A stretch of DNA of 64,000 nt. It comes from HK1 sp965204915 (GTDB taxonomy: Bacteria > Pseudomonadota > Gammaproteobacteria > HK1). Both the position numbers and the translations under genes were made by a program. Below the pieces are notes generated by a model, which worked only from the letters and a program-made list of their open reading frames with translations, searched no databases and was not told the origin of the DNA. The DNA is taken from contig OZ242023.1 in assembly GCA_965204915.1 (NCBI GenBank), forward strand, positions 1,240,001 through 1,304,000, in the 5' to 3' direction. Below are positions 41,321 to 49,231 of this stretch, piece by piece (position 1 is the first letter of the stretch; each line of letters opens with the position of its first letter).

Positions 41321-41773
41321 ATGGGAATGAGAATCCTTCACCTGCTCTTCCTGCTGTTCGTCGCGGTACCGATCGTCGAGATCTACCTGCTGCTCGAAAT
41401 CGGGGGGATCATCGGTGCGGTTCCCACCATCGGCCTCGTCGTGCTCACCGCCGCTGCCGGCGCCGCGCTCGTTCGCGCCCAGGGATTCTCGACGATCCGG
41501 CAGGTGCGGAGAAGCATGGAGGCCGGCGAGATCCCGGCGGTGGCGATCTTCGAGGGAATCTTCCTGCTCATGGCCGGAGCACTCCTGCTGACCCCAGGGT
41601 TTCTGACCGACGCGATCGGATTTTGTTGCCTGGTTCCGCCGCTGCGGCGGGCGCTCATCGTGCGGTTCATCGAAACGAGGATCGTTCGAACGAGTGTCGT
41701 CCATCCGCGCCATCCGACGGCCCCGCGCCGTCATGGAGATGTACTCGAAGGCGAGTTCGAACGCGAGGACTGA
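41321..41773 (+). CDS. fxsA: FxsA family membrane protein
   Basis: A 150-aa inner-membrane protein of the FxsA family (in E. coli named for suppression of phage exclusion). Three or four hydrophobic segments: LHLLFLLFVAVPIVEIYLLLEIGGIIGAVPTIGLVVLTAAAGAALVRAQG and IFEGIFLLMAGALLLTPGFLTDAIGFCCLVPPLR, the latter being the family signature GALLLTPGFLTD. Two starts are possible (ATG 41321 or 41327); the latter has better spacing to GGGG. fxsA beside groESL is a conserved arrangement. Confidence 0.93.
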   Translation: MGMRILHLLFLLFVAVPIVEIYLLLEIGGIIGAVPTIGLVVLTAAAGAALVRAQGFSTIRQVRRSMEAGEIPAVAIFEGIFLLMAGALLLTPGFLTDAIGFCCLVPPLRRALIVRFIETRIVRTSVVHPRHPTAPRRHGDVLEGEFERED

Positions 41774-41918
41774 TTGTCGGCGCAGAGCCCGAGGGCATAT
41801 CGAACCGGACCGCTCCCGATGTAGGCACGGCGCCCGCTCCGGGACCACCCACGTTCCGCCGCTTCACGGCGAGGGTTCGACCCGGCGCCGGATCGGCATG
41901 AAGTCTGCGCCTGTTCCC

Positions 41919-41946
41919 TTGACATCGACATGCTCGACTCTATTAT
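41919..41946 (+). promoter_or_regulatory. Sigma-70 type promoter of groESL
   Basis: -35 TTGACA (41919-41924, consensus) and -10 TATTAT (41941-41946), separated by 16 bp. No sigma-32 pattern (CTTGAA with CCCCAT-T) was seen here. Transcription would start around 41953, inside the CIRCE operator. Confidence 0.8.
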
Positions 41947-41972
41947 TGGCACTCGCTTGAGTAGAGCGCTAA
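41946..41972. promoter_or_regulatory. CIRCE operator (HrcA binding site)
   Basis: TTGGCACTC (41946-41954), a 9-bp spacer, and GAGCGCTAA (41964-41972). The CIRCE consensus is TTAGCACTC-N9-GAGTGCTAA; each arm differs at one position and the spacer length is exact. It covers the start point of the groESL promoter, so heat control here is probably by the HrcA repressor. Confidence 0.9.
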
Positions 41973-42058
41973 CAAGAATGATCGGCCGCGCCGGTCGAGC
42001 GGTGCCGGGCGATCGGGCTCCGAACCTATGACACGGACTTCAGCAGGAGATGAATCCT

Positions 42059-42349
42059 ATGAACATCAGACCATTACACGATCGGGTGATCGTGGAGCGC
42101 GAGGAGGAGGAGCGCACCTCGGCGGGCGGGATCGTGATCCCGGACACCGCCACCGAGAAGCCGATCCGCGGCAAGGTCGTGGCCACCGGCAAGGGGAAGA
42201 TCCTGGAAGACGGCACGGTGCGCCCGCTCGACGTGAAGGCCGGCGACAAGGTGCTGTTCGGCAAGTACTCCGGGACCGAGATCAAGATCGACGGCGATGA
42301 GCTTCTCGTGATGCGCGAGGACGACCTCATGGCGGTCATCGAGGGCTGA
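42059..42349 (+). CDS. groES: Co-chaperonin GroES
   Basis: 10-kDa lid of the GroEL chaperonin. The 96-aa protein begins MNIRPLHDRVIVEREEEERTSAGGIVIPD, has the mobile loop (about 16-32) and ends DELLVMREDDLMAVIEG. ATG 42059 is used because AGGAG lies 9 nt before it; the upstream in-frame ATG at 42050 directly abuts that AGGAG and would be poorly placed. groEL follows after 73 bp. Confidence 0.97.
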   Translation: MNIRPLHDRVIVEREEEERTSAGGIVIPDTATEKPIRGKVVATGKGKILEDGTVRPLDVKAGDKVLFGKYSGTEIKIDGDELLVMREDDLMAVIEG

Positions 42350-42422
42350 TCCGCGGGCAGCGTCTCGACACGGATACCGAACACGACAGAACGAATACCG
42401 GACAAGACGGAGGACACATCAG

Positions 42423-44060
<1,638 letters not shown>

Positions 44061-44099
44061 GGTGGCGCCGTCTCCCCGGCATCGAGCCGAGGCAGTCCC

Positions 44100-44130
44100 G
44101 AAAGCCCCGCTCCGGCGGGGCTTTCGCTTT
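44100..44130 (+). terminator. Rho-independent terminator of groESL
   Basis: An 11-bp stem: GAAAGCCCCGC (44100-44110), loop TCCG, GCGGGGCTTTC (44115-44125), followed by GCTTT. About 40 bp after the groEL stop. Confidence 0.85.
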
Positions 44131-44313
44131 CCGGGGTCGTGAACCGGCGAGCGTGGCGGCGGGGGGCGGGGCGATCGCGCACGGCAACGACATCGGCGGC
44201 TCGCTCCGCATCCCTGCCTGCTGCTGCCGCCCAGTACCCGTACAGGTGCATCCCGTACCGCGCCGGGAATGCCGAGGGAGTGCGCGGCGGTCGAAACCGT
44301 TCGAGCGTCGGCG

Positions 44314-44585
44314 TCAGGCCAGATCTTCGATTCCAACGCCGAGCGCGTGGGCGAGGAATTTGAGAGCATCCACGGACCCCTGTCTCTCGCCGCGCTTTCC
44401 CCATTCCACATGCGCCGCGCCATTTCGATGGGAACGTCCTCTTCATCCGGGTCTTCACGGATGCGACGCATTTCCTCCGCGTCCGCCGCATCTTCCAGCG
44501 CTTCGCGCAATTCGTCGTACTGATCGAGCGGGACGATCGCCAGCACGCGGTTGGCGACGGCCACGGTCTGTAGCTGCGGTTTCAT
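44314..44585 (-). pseudogene. HTH-type antitoxin gene with an internal deletion
   Basis: The first ~65 codons read MKPQLQTVAVANRVLAIVPLDQYDELREAL... PDEEDVPIEMARRMWNGES, the N-terminal part of a RelB/HigA-like antitoxin with a C-terminal XRE domain. In another frame the last segment reads KRGERQGSVDALKFLAHALGVGIEDLA and stop (44314-44316), the end of such a helix-turn-helix domain. Most of the HTH between them is missing, with a frame change, so the gene is inactive. Its start overlaps the end of a toxin-like remnant. Confidence 0.6.
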
Positions 44586-44650
44586 TTCCTGTATGCCTCT
44601 CCCCGGCTTCGGATGCTGCGCGCCTGCACGAGACGTCGCTGGAGCCGGCG
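44582..44650 (-). pseudogene. RelE/HigB-like toxin 3' remnant
   Basis: Just before the antitoxin remnant, and overlapping its start (ATGA), a frame ends RRLVQARSIRSRGEAYRK and stop. This resembles the C-terminal strand of RelE/HigB toxins (V-x-V-x-x-x-HR-EAYRK). Nothing recognisable remains upstream. Together the two stubs mark a lost toxin-antitoxin locus. Low certainty because so little remains. Confidence 0.4.
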
Positions 44651-44718
44651 GTCCGGATGGGCGGACAGCCCAGCCGGCATCCCGGCGGGGGAGACGGAGT
44701 ACACACGCGATTCCGCCC

Positions 44719-46401
44719 TCACAGAACCAGCAGGAACACGCAGAGCACGACCACCATCACGATGGCCATGCGGCTGGTGTCCCATGCCTCGCCGAGCCTT
44801 CCGGACGGCCCGAAGCAGCGGTACGCCCACCCTTCGACGCCACGCCCGAAGCGCGCGCCGGCGCTGCCGCCGACGGCGTACAGCGCCTGCATCCGTGAGC
44901 GCGCGCCCAGCGCGGCCCGCCATCCGAGCCTGCGGTAGACCCATTCGGCGTCCAGGTTCACCGAGGGCAGCTCCGGCGGATAGAGGCCGGAGAGCTTCAG
45001 CCAGACGAACGCCAGGGCCGAGAAGAAGAGGATCTGGAGCTGCGCGAGCACGTGGGTCGCGTCGTAGGCGGTGTAGTCGGTGGCGAAGGGGAGCAGGTCG
45101 TAGAGCAGGCGCGGGTAGCAGCCGATGAGCACGCACAAGGCCGCGGCGAGCCCCATCGCCACCAGCATGTTGGCGGGCGGCTCGGTGGTGCGGATCCCGG
45201 AGTCGTGCGCGAAGAACGCGAAGAAGGGGATCTTGATGCCGGCGTGGTGGAACACCCCGGCCGAGGCGAACAGCAGCGCCAGCCAGACCCAGTGGTGGCC
45301 CTCTTCGAGCGCCGCGCTCATCACCATGGACTTGCTCACGAAGCCGCTGAACAGCGGGAACGCGGAGATCGACGCCGCGCCCACGATGCACAGCCCGGTG
45401 GTGATCGGCATGCTCTTGTACAGACCGCCGAGATCCGAGCCGTCGATGCGCCCGGTCATGTGCAGGACCGCGCCCATAGACATCATCAGCAGGCCCTTGA
45501 AGATGACGTCGTTGAAGGCGTGCGCGACCGCGCCGTTCACCGCCAGCTCGGTGCCGATGCCGATGCCGCACACCATGAACCCGATCTGGTTGATCATGCT
45601 GTAGGCGAGCACGCGGCGCAGATCGTTCTCGATCACCGCGTAGAAGATCGGGAAGCAGGTCATCGCCGCCCCGATCCACACCAGCATCTCGGTGCCGGGG
45701 AAGCCGCGCGCGAGAGCGTACACCGCCACCTTGGTGGTGAACGCGCAGAGGAACACCGTCCCCGTGGGGGTCGCCTCCGGGTAGGCGTCGGTGAGCCAGT
45801 TGTGGAGGAAGGGGAAGGCGCACTTGATCCCGAACGCGGTGAAGATGAGCCATCCGGCGACACCGCTCAGCCCGATGTAGGTGAACGCCAGCGTGCCGGT
45901 GTCCAGCAGGTGCGCCGCCGCCCCGCCGAGCAGCAGCACCCCCGACAGCACCTGGACGACGAGGTAGCGCAGGCCCGCGCCCGCCGCGCGTTCGGTCCGC
46001 CGCGCCCAGATCAGGCATACGGAGCTCACCGCCATCAGCTCCCAGAACACGAACAGGGTGATCAGGTCCCCCGCGAACACCGCGCCGAGGGCGGAGCCCG
46101 CGTAGACCAGGGCGGCGGCGAGCTCGAAGCGGTCGCGCAGATGCAGTGCGAAGACGATCCCGAGCAGCGCGCCGATGTGGAAGAGGTAGCCGAACAGCCG
46201 GCTCAGCCGGTCCACCCGCACCGGCTCCAGCTCGTTTCCCAGGAAGGAGAGCGGCCAGAGCGTCCCGTCGGGGAGGTGGTACAGGTTGAATGCCCCGAGC
46301 ACCGGCAGCGCCACCAGCACCGCCGCCCGGACGCGCCCGCGCAACGCGAAGACGAGCGCCGCCGCGGCGAAGAAGGGCAGGAAGGGAGGCAGGCTACCCA
46401 T
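44719..46401 (-). CDS. MrpD/NuoN-like proton-translocating membrane protein
   Basis: A 560-aa polytopic protein of the proton_antipo_M family (Na+/H+ antiporter subunit D, related to NuoL/M/N). About 14 membrane helices; the motif-rich core includes FVFWELMAVSSVCLIWARR, FLHNWLTDAYPEATPTGTVFLCAFTTKVAVYAL (channel Lys), NDLRRVLAYSMINQIGFMVCGIG and HAFNDVIFKGLLMMSMGA. It is not in a full mrp or nuo operon; its only partner is an 84-aa membrane protein whose gene overlaps by 8 bp upstream. Such stand-alone MrpD-like proteins are found in several gammaproteobacteria; the partner complex is unknown. Confidence 0.88.
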   Translation of the reverse strand: MGSLPPFLPFFAAAALVFALRGRVRAAVLVALPVLGAFNLYHLPDGTLWPLSFLGNELEPVRVDRLSRLFGYLFHIGALLGIVFALHLRDRFELAAALVYAGSALGAVFAGDLITLFVFWELMAVSSVCLIWARRTERAAGAGLRYLVVQVLSGVLLLGGAAAHLLDTGTLAFTYIGLSGVAGWLIFTAFGIKCAFPFLHNWLTDAYPEATPTGTVFLCAFTTKVAVYALARGFPGTEMLVWIGAAMTCFPIFYAVIENDLRRVLAYSMINQIGFMVCGIGIGTELAVNGAVAHAFNDVIFKGLLMMSMGAVLHMTGRIDGSDLGGLYKSMPITTGLCIVGAASISAFPLFSGFVSKSMVMSAALEEGHHWVWLALLFASAGVFHHAGIKIPFFAFFAHDSGIRTTEPPANMLVAMGLAAALCVLIGCYPRLLYDLLPFATDYTAYDATHVLAQLQILFFSALAFVWLKLSGLYPPELPSVNLDAEWVYRRLGWRAALGARSRMQALYAVGGSAGARFGRGVEGWAYRCFGPSGRLGEAWDTSRMAIVMVVVLCVFLLVL

Positions 46402-46648
46402 CGTCGCCTTCGTAGTAGTCCTCGCGGCGCATCAGGAGCTTGCGCATCTCCTTGGCGATCAGCACCAGCAGCACGCAGGCGACGAATCCGTAGCCCGCGT
46501 AGAAGCCCCACAGCCCTTCCCATTCGTGGACGACGTGGCGGTGGACGACGAAGTCCGCCAGCAGCAACCCCGCGCAGACGGCGTAGAAGACCCGCAGGAC
46601 CTTCTTCACGTTGCCGGGATCGTCGAAGAAATGCTTTCGCTCGTCCAT
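46394..46648 (-). CDS. Small two-helix membrane protein coupled to the MrpD-like gene
   Basis: 84 aa, MDERKHFFDDPGNVKKVLRVFYAVCAGLLLADFVVHRHVVHEWEGLWGFYAGYGFVACVLLVLIAKEMRKLLMRREDYYEGDDG. Two membrane helices (about 18-35 and 46-64) flank a His-rich periplasmic turn (HRHVVHEW). The ATG at 46648 has GAGGACC-like pairing upstream. The stop overlaps the start of the MrpD-like gene, so the two are probably made in fixed ratio. It resembles no named subunit. Confidence 0.75.
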   Translation of the reverse strand: MDERKHFFDDPGNVKKVLRVFYAVCAGLLLADFVVHRHVVHEWEGLWGFYAGYGFVACVLLVLIAKEMRKLLMRREDYYEGDDG

Positions 46649-46949
46649 GGACGGTCCTCGCCACGTCAATTCCCGCCGATGAGCGGCTGGCTCCCGTCGG
46701 CCGGACATGCCAGGGAGTGGGATCGATACGCGGTGCGCGTATCGTCGCTTCGGGTGCCGCCAATGGGTCGGGCGGATGGATGGTAGGAACGGATTATAGC
46801 CGGCGGCGCCCTGCCGCACGGGTATGAACAGCACGGAGCTGCTCAAGGTCGCGCGCAAGCGCCGATTGAGCGAGGCGTGCCGTGATGATCTTCCTGGTGG
46901 CCTTCGTTTCCCGCGTTTTTCCCTGAGCGGCCTGACTTGTCGATTTTTA
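46649..46949. other. Intergenic region left of tRNA-Asn
   Basis: 301 bp. It must contain the promoter of the MrpD-like operon (read leftward); no clear boxes were found. A plus-strand frame from 46824 (MNSTELLKVARKRRLSEACRDD) could be the relic of a small gene but runs into the tRNA without a family match. Confidence 0.4.
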
Positions 46950-47025
46950 TGGCTCCCCGGGACGGGCTCGAACCGCCGACCTAGTGATTAACAGTCACCC
47001 GCTCTACCAACTGAGCTACCGGGGA
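46950..47025 (-). tRNA. tRNA-Asn (anticodon GTT)
   Basis: Read on the minus strand: acceptor TCCCCGG at 47025-47019 pairs with CCGGGGA before GCCA at the 3' end (CCA encoded). The D-loop reads TAGCTCAGTTGGTAGAGC, the anticodon loop ACTGTTAATC gives GTT (Asn), and the T-loop is GGTTCGAGCCC. 76 nt, all four arms intact. Confidence 0.97.
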
Positions 47026-47292
47026 AGGGCAAGCTGCATGGTACGCGGCGTGCGGAAGACGGTCAACGAAATCGATCAGGAGATCGGTCGGGAATCCGCG
47101 TCCGCACGGCCGCGGGCCGGGTGTCCCGGTCCGCGCCGCCGGTCCCTTGGTCGCATTTCCGGCAATCCCGGAGTGTCGCGATTGCGCCGGATCACACGTA
47201 TCATTCGAACAGGCTGCGTGCCACGATCGCAGAGGATGATTCCCATAGCCCGTGGTTCGATTCGCCGGAGCGCCACCGAAGGAGCTGCCGCC

Positions 47293-48036
47293 GTGCAAAG
47301 TGAAGACATCGATCGAGAAAACGGTCCAGGCGAAGACGAGGAGCTCGACCTGCGGACCCTGCCGGACGACGAGCTCGTCAAGCAGATGCACGACGATCTC
47401 TACGACGGCCTGAAGGAAGAGATCGAAGAAGGCACGAACATCCTGCTCGAACGGGGGTGGATGGCGAAGCGGGTCCTCGACGACGCGCTGGTCGAGGGGA
47501 TGCGCATCGTGGGGATCGACTTCCGGGACGGCATCCTCTTCGTCCCCGAGGTGCTGCTCGCCGCCAACGCGATGAAGGGCGGGATGGCCATCCTGCGCCC
47601 CCTGCTGGCCGAGACCGGCGCGGCGACGATCGGCAAGGTGGTCATCGGCACGGTCAAGGGGGACATCCACGACATCGGCAAGAACCTCGTCGGCATGATG
47701 CTCGAAGGCGCCGGCTTCGAGGTCATCGATCTGGGCATCAACACCGACGCCGACGAGTTCCTGGCCGCGCTGGAGGAGCACCAGCCCGACATCCTGGGCA
47801 TGTCGGCCCTCCTGACGACCACCATGCCGTACATGAAGGTGGTCATCGATACGTTGAAGGAGCGCGGGTGGCGGGACGACTACACGGTGCTGGTCGGCGG
47901 CGCCCCTCTCAACGAGCAGTTCGCCGAGGCGGTCGGCGCCGATGCGTACTGCCGCGATGCGGCGGTCGCGGTGGAGACGGCCAAGGAGTTCATCGCCCGC
48001 CAGCACAACATCCGGGGAGCGCGGCGCTCGGCATGA
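47293..48036 (+). CDS. Corrinoid (B12-binding) methyl-carrier protein, MtbC/MtaC type
   Basis: Carries a methyl group on cobalamin between a substrate methyltransferase and a tetrahydrofolate methyltransferase. The 247-aa protein has the N-terminal helical cap (LVKQMHDDLYDGLKEEIEEGTNILLERGWMAKRVLDDALVEGMRIVG...FVPEVLLAANAMKGGMAIL) and a Rossmann-like cobalamin domain with the base-off motif DIHDIG (Asp124, His126, Gly129), GFEVIDLGIN, and GMSALLTTTMPYMKVVID. GTG 47293 is chosen as start because GGAG lies about 9 nt before it and the open frame before it is unrelated. No cobalamin riboswitch was seen upstream. It leads a three-gene corrinoid module. Confidence 0.93.
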   Translation: MQSEDIDRENGPGEDEELDLRTLPDDELVKQMHDDLYDGLKEEIEEGTNILLERGWMAKRVLDDALVEGMRIVGIDFRDGILFVPEVLLAANAMKGGMAILRPLLAETGAATIGKVVIGTVKGDIHDIGKNLVGMMLEGAGFEVIDLGINTDADEFLAALEEHQPDILGMSALLTTTMPYMKVVIDTLKERGWRDDYTVLVGGAPLNEQFAEAVGADAYCRDAAVAVETAKEFIARQHNIRGARRSA

Positions 48037-48099
48037 CGAGCCGCACGGGCCGCGGGCCGATGGGAACCCCGCCTGCGTGGAACAGGACGGTTCCTCGCC

Positions 48100-48324
48100 C
48101 GTCCACTGCGTTGGTCGTGGCGCCCGCGATTCCGCGCAGCGGAATCGCCGAGCGACCGCCCTGCGGTCGCCGACCGCATCAGCGGTCGCCGCTCTCGGGG
48201 AGCGGTCCTTGTCCGTCCACTGTATGGGTTGTGGCGCCCGCGATTCCGCGCAGCGGAATCGCCAAGCGACCGCCCTGCGGTCGCCGACCGCATCAGCGGT
48301 CGCCGCTCGCCGGGAGCGGTCCTT
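48100..48324. repeat. Tandem pair of 114-bp palindromic repeat units
   Basis: Unit 1 48100-48213, unit 2 48214 to about 48324, period exactly 114 bp (38 codons, frame-preserving). Each contains the palindromes GATTCCGC-GCA-GCGGAATC and GCGACCG-CCCTG-CGGTCGC, plus a GCATCAGCGGTCGCCGCT segment. A 38-bp part is identical to sequence inside the gamma-glutamyltransferase gene (6570-6607); a looser copy is at 27099-27142. The array lies between the corrinoid protein and its methyltransferase, two genes that would normally be tightly coupled. Confidence 0.88.
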
Positions 48325-49231
48325 GACGGAGACCGTGGTCAGCTCCGCGCACCGCGAGGTCGCCATCGGGTTCGAACGGCCGTTCGTCATCATCGGCGAG
48401 CGCATCAACCCCACCGGCCGCAAGGTGCTCGCGGCGGAGATGGCGGCGGACGACTTCTCCCGCGTCGAGGCCGATGCCCGGACCCAGGTGCAGGCCGGCG
48501 CACACATGCTCGACGTCAACGCCGGCATTCCGCTGGCGGACGAGCCCGCCCTGCTCGCGCGGGCGGTGAAGCTCGTGCAATCGGTCACCGACGTCCCCCT
48601 GTCGATCGATTCGTCCATCGTCGCCGCGCTCGAAGCCGGACTCGAAGTGTACGAAGGCAAGGCGCTGGTGAACTCGGTCACCGGCGAGGAGGAGCGGCTC
48701 GAATCGGTCCTCCCCCTGGTGAAGAAGCACGGCGCGGCGGTGGTGGCGATCTCCAACGACGAGACCGGGATCTCCGAGAACCCCGACATCCGCTTCGAGG
48801 TCGCGAAGAAGATCGTGGAGCGCGCGGAGGATCACGGCATCCCGCGCGCCGACATCGTCGTCGATCCCCTGGTGATGCCGATTGGGGCGATCAGTCAAGC
48901 CGGTCGGCAAGTCATGCATATTGTCAGAAGGTTACGAGAGGATCTTGAAGTCAATTCTACATGCGGTGCATCGAACATCAGCTTCGGCCTGCCCAACCGC
49001 AACGGCATCAACAGCACCTTCCTGTCGATGGCGATCACCGCGGGCATGACCTCCGCGATCACCAACCCCCTGCACGGCGACGTCGTCCAGACCTGCATGG
49101 CCGCGGACGTGATGATGGGACACGACCCGGACTGCCGGCGCTGGATCGCGCGCTACCGCGAGCCCCCCGCCCCCGGCAGCGAGGGAGAGCGGGGCCGGCG
49201 AGCCGGCGGCCGGCGCCGCCGCCGTGGCTGA
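48323..49231 (+). CDS. Methyltetrahydrofolate:corrinoid methyltransferase (pterin-binding domain)
   Basis: A DHPS/pterin-binding TIM-barrel protein of the AcsE/MtrH-like type that moves methyl groups between the corrinoid protein and tetrahydrofolate. Seen: FVIIGERINPTGRKVLAAEM (start of the barrel), AGAHMLDVNAGIP, PLSIDSS, GKALVNSVTGEEERLESVLPLVKKHGAAVVAISNDE, ADIVVDPLVMPIGA and CGASNISFGLPNRNGINSTFLSMAI. The start is uncertain: TTG 48323 (GGGAGCGG upstream) gives 302 aa, but the frame is open further back through the tandem repeats. Codons 48905-48965 are markedly more AT-rich than the rest. It overlaps the next gene by 8 bp. Confidence 0.9.
   Translation: MTETVVSSAHREVAIGFERPFVIIGERINPTGRKVLAAEMAADDFSRVEADARTQVQAGAHMLDVNAGIPLADEPALLARAVKLVQSVTDVPLSIDSSIVAALEAGLEVYEGKALVNSVTGEEERLESVLPLVKKHGAAVVAISNDETGISENPDIRFEVAKKIVERAEDHGIPRADIVVDPLVMPIGAISQAGRQVMHIVRRLREDLEVNSTCGASNISFGLPNRNGINSTFLSMAITAGMTSAITNPLHGDVVQTCMAADVMMGHDPDCRRWIARYREPPAPGSEGERGRRAGGRRRRRG

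Noticed and set aside
46824..46950. Small gene beginning MNSTELLKVARKRRL left of the tRNA
   Set aside because: Runs into the tRNA-Asn sequence and has no Shine-Dalgarno site or family match.
47026..47292. Cobalamin riboswitch before the corrinoid protein
   Set aside because: No B12-box-like conserved segment or long leader structure was found in the 267 bp between the tRNA and the gene.
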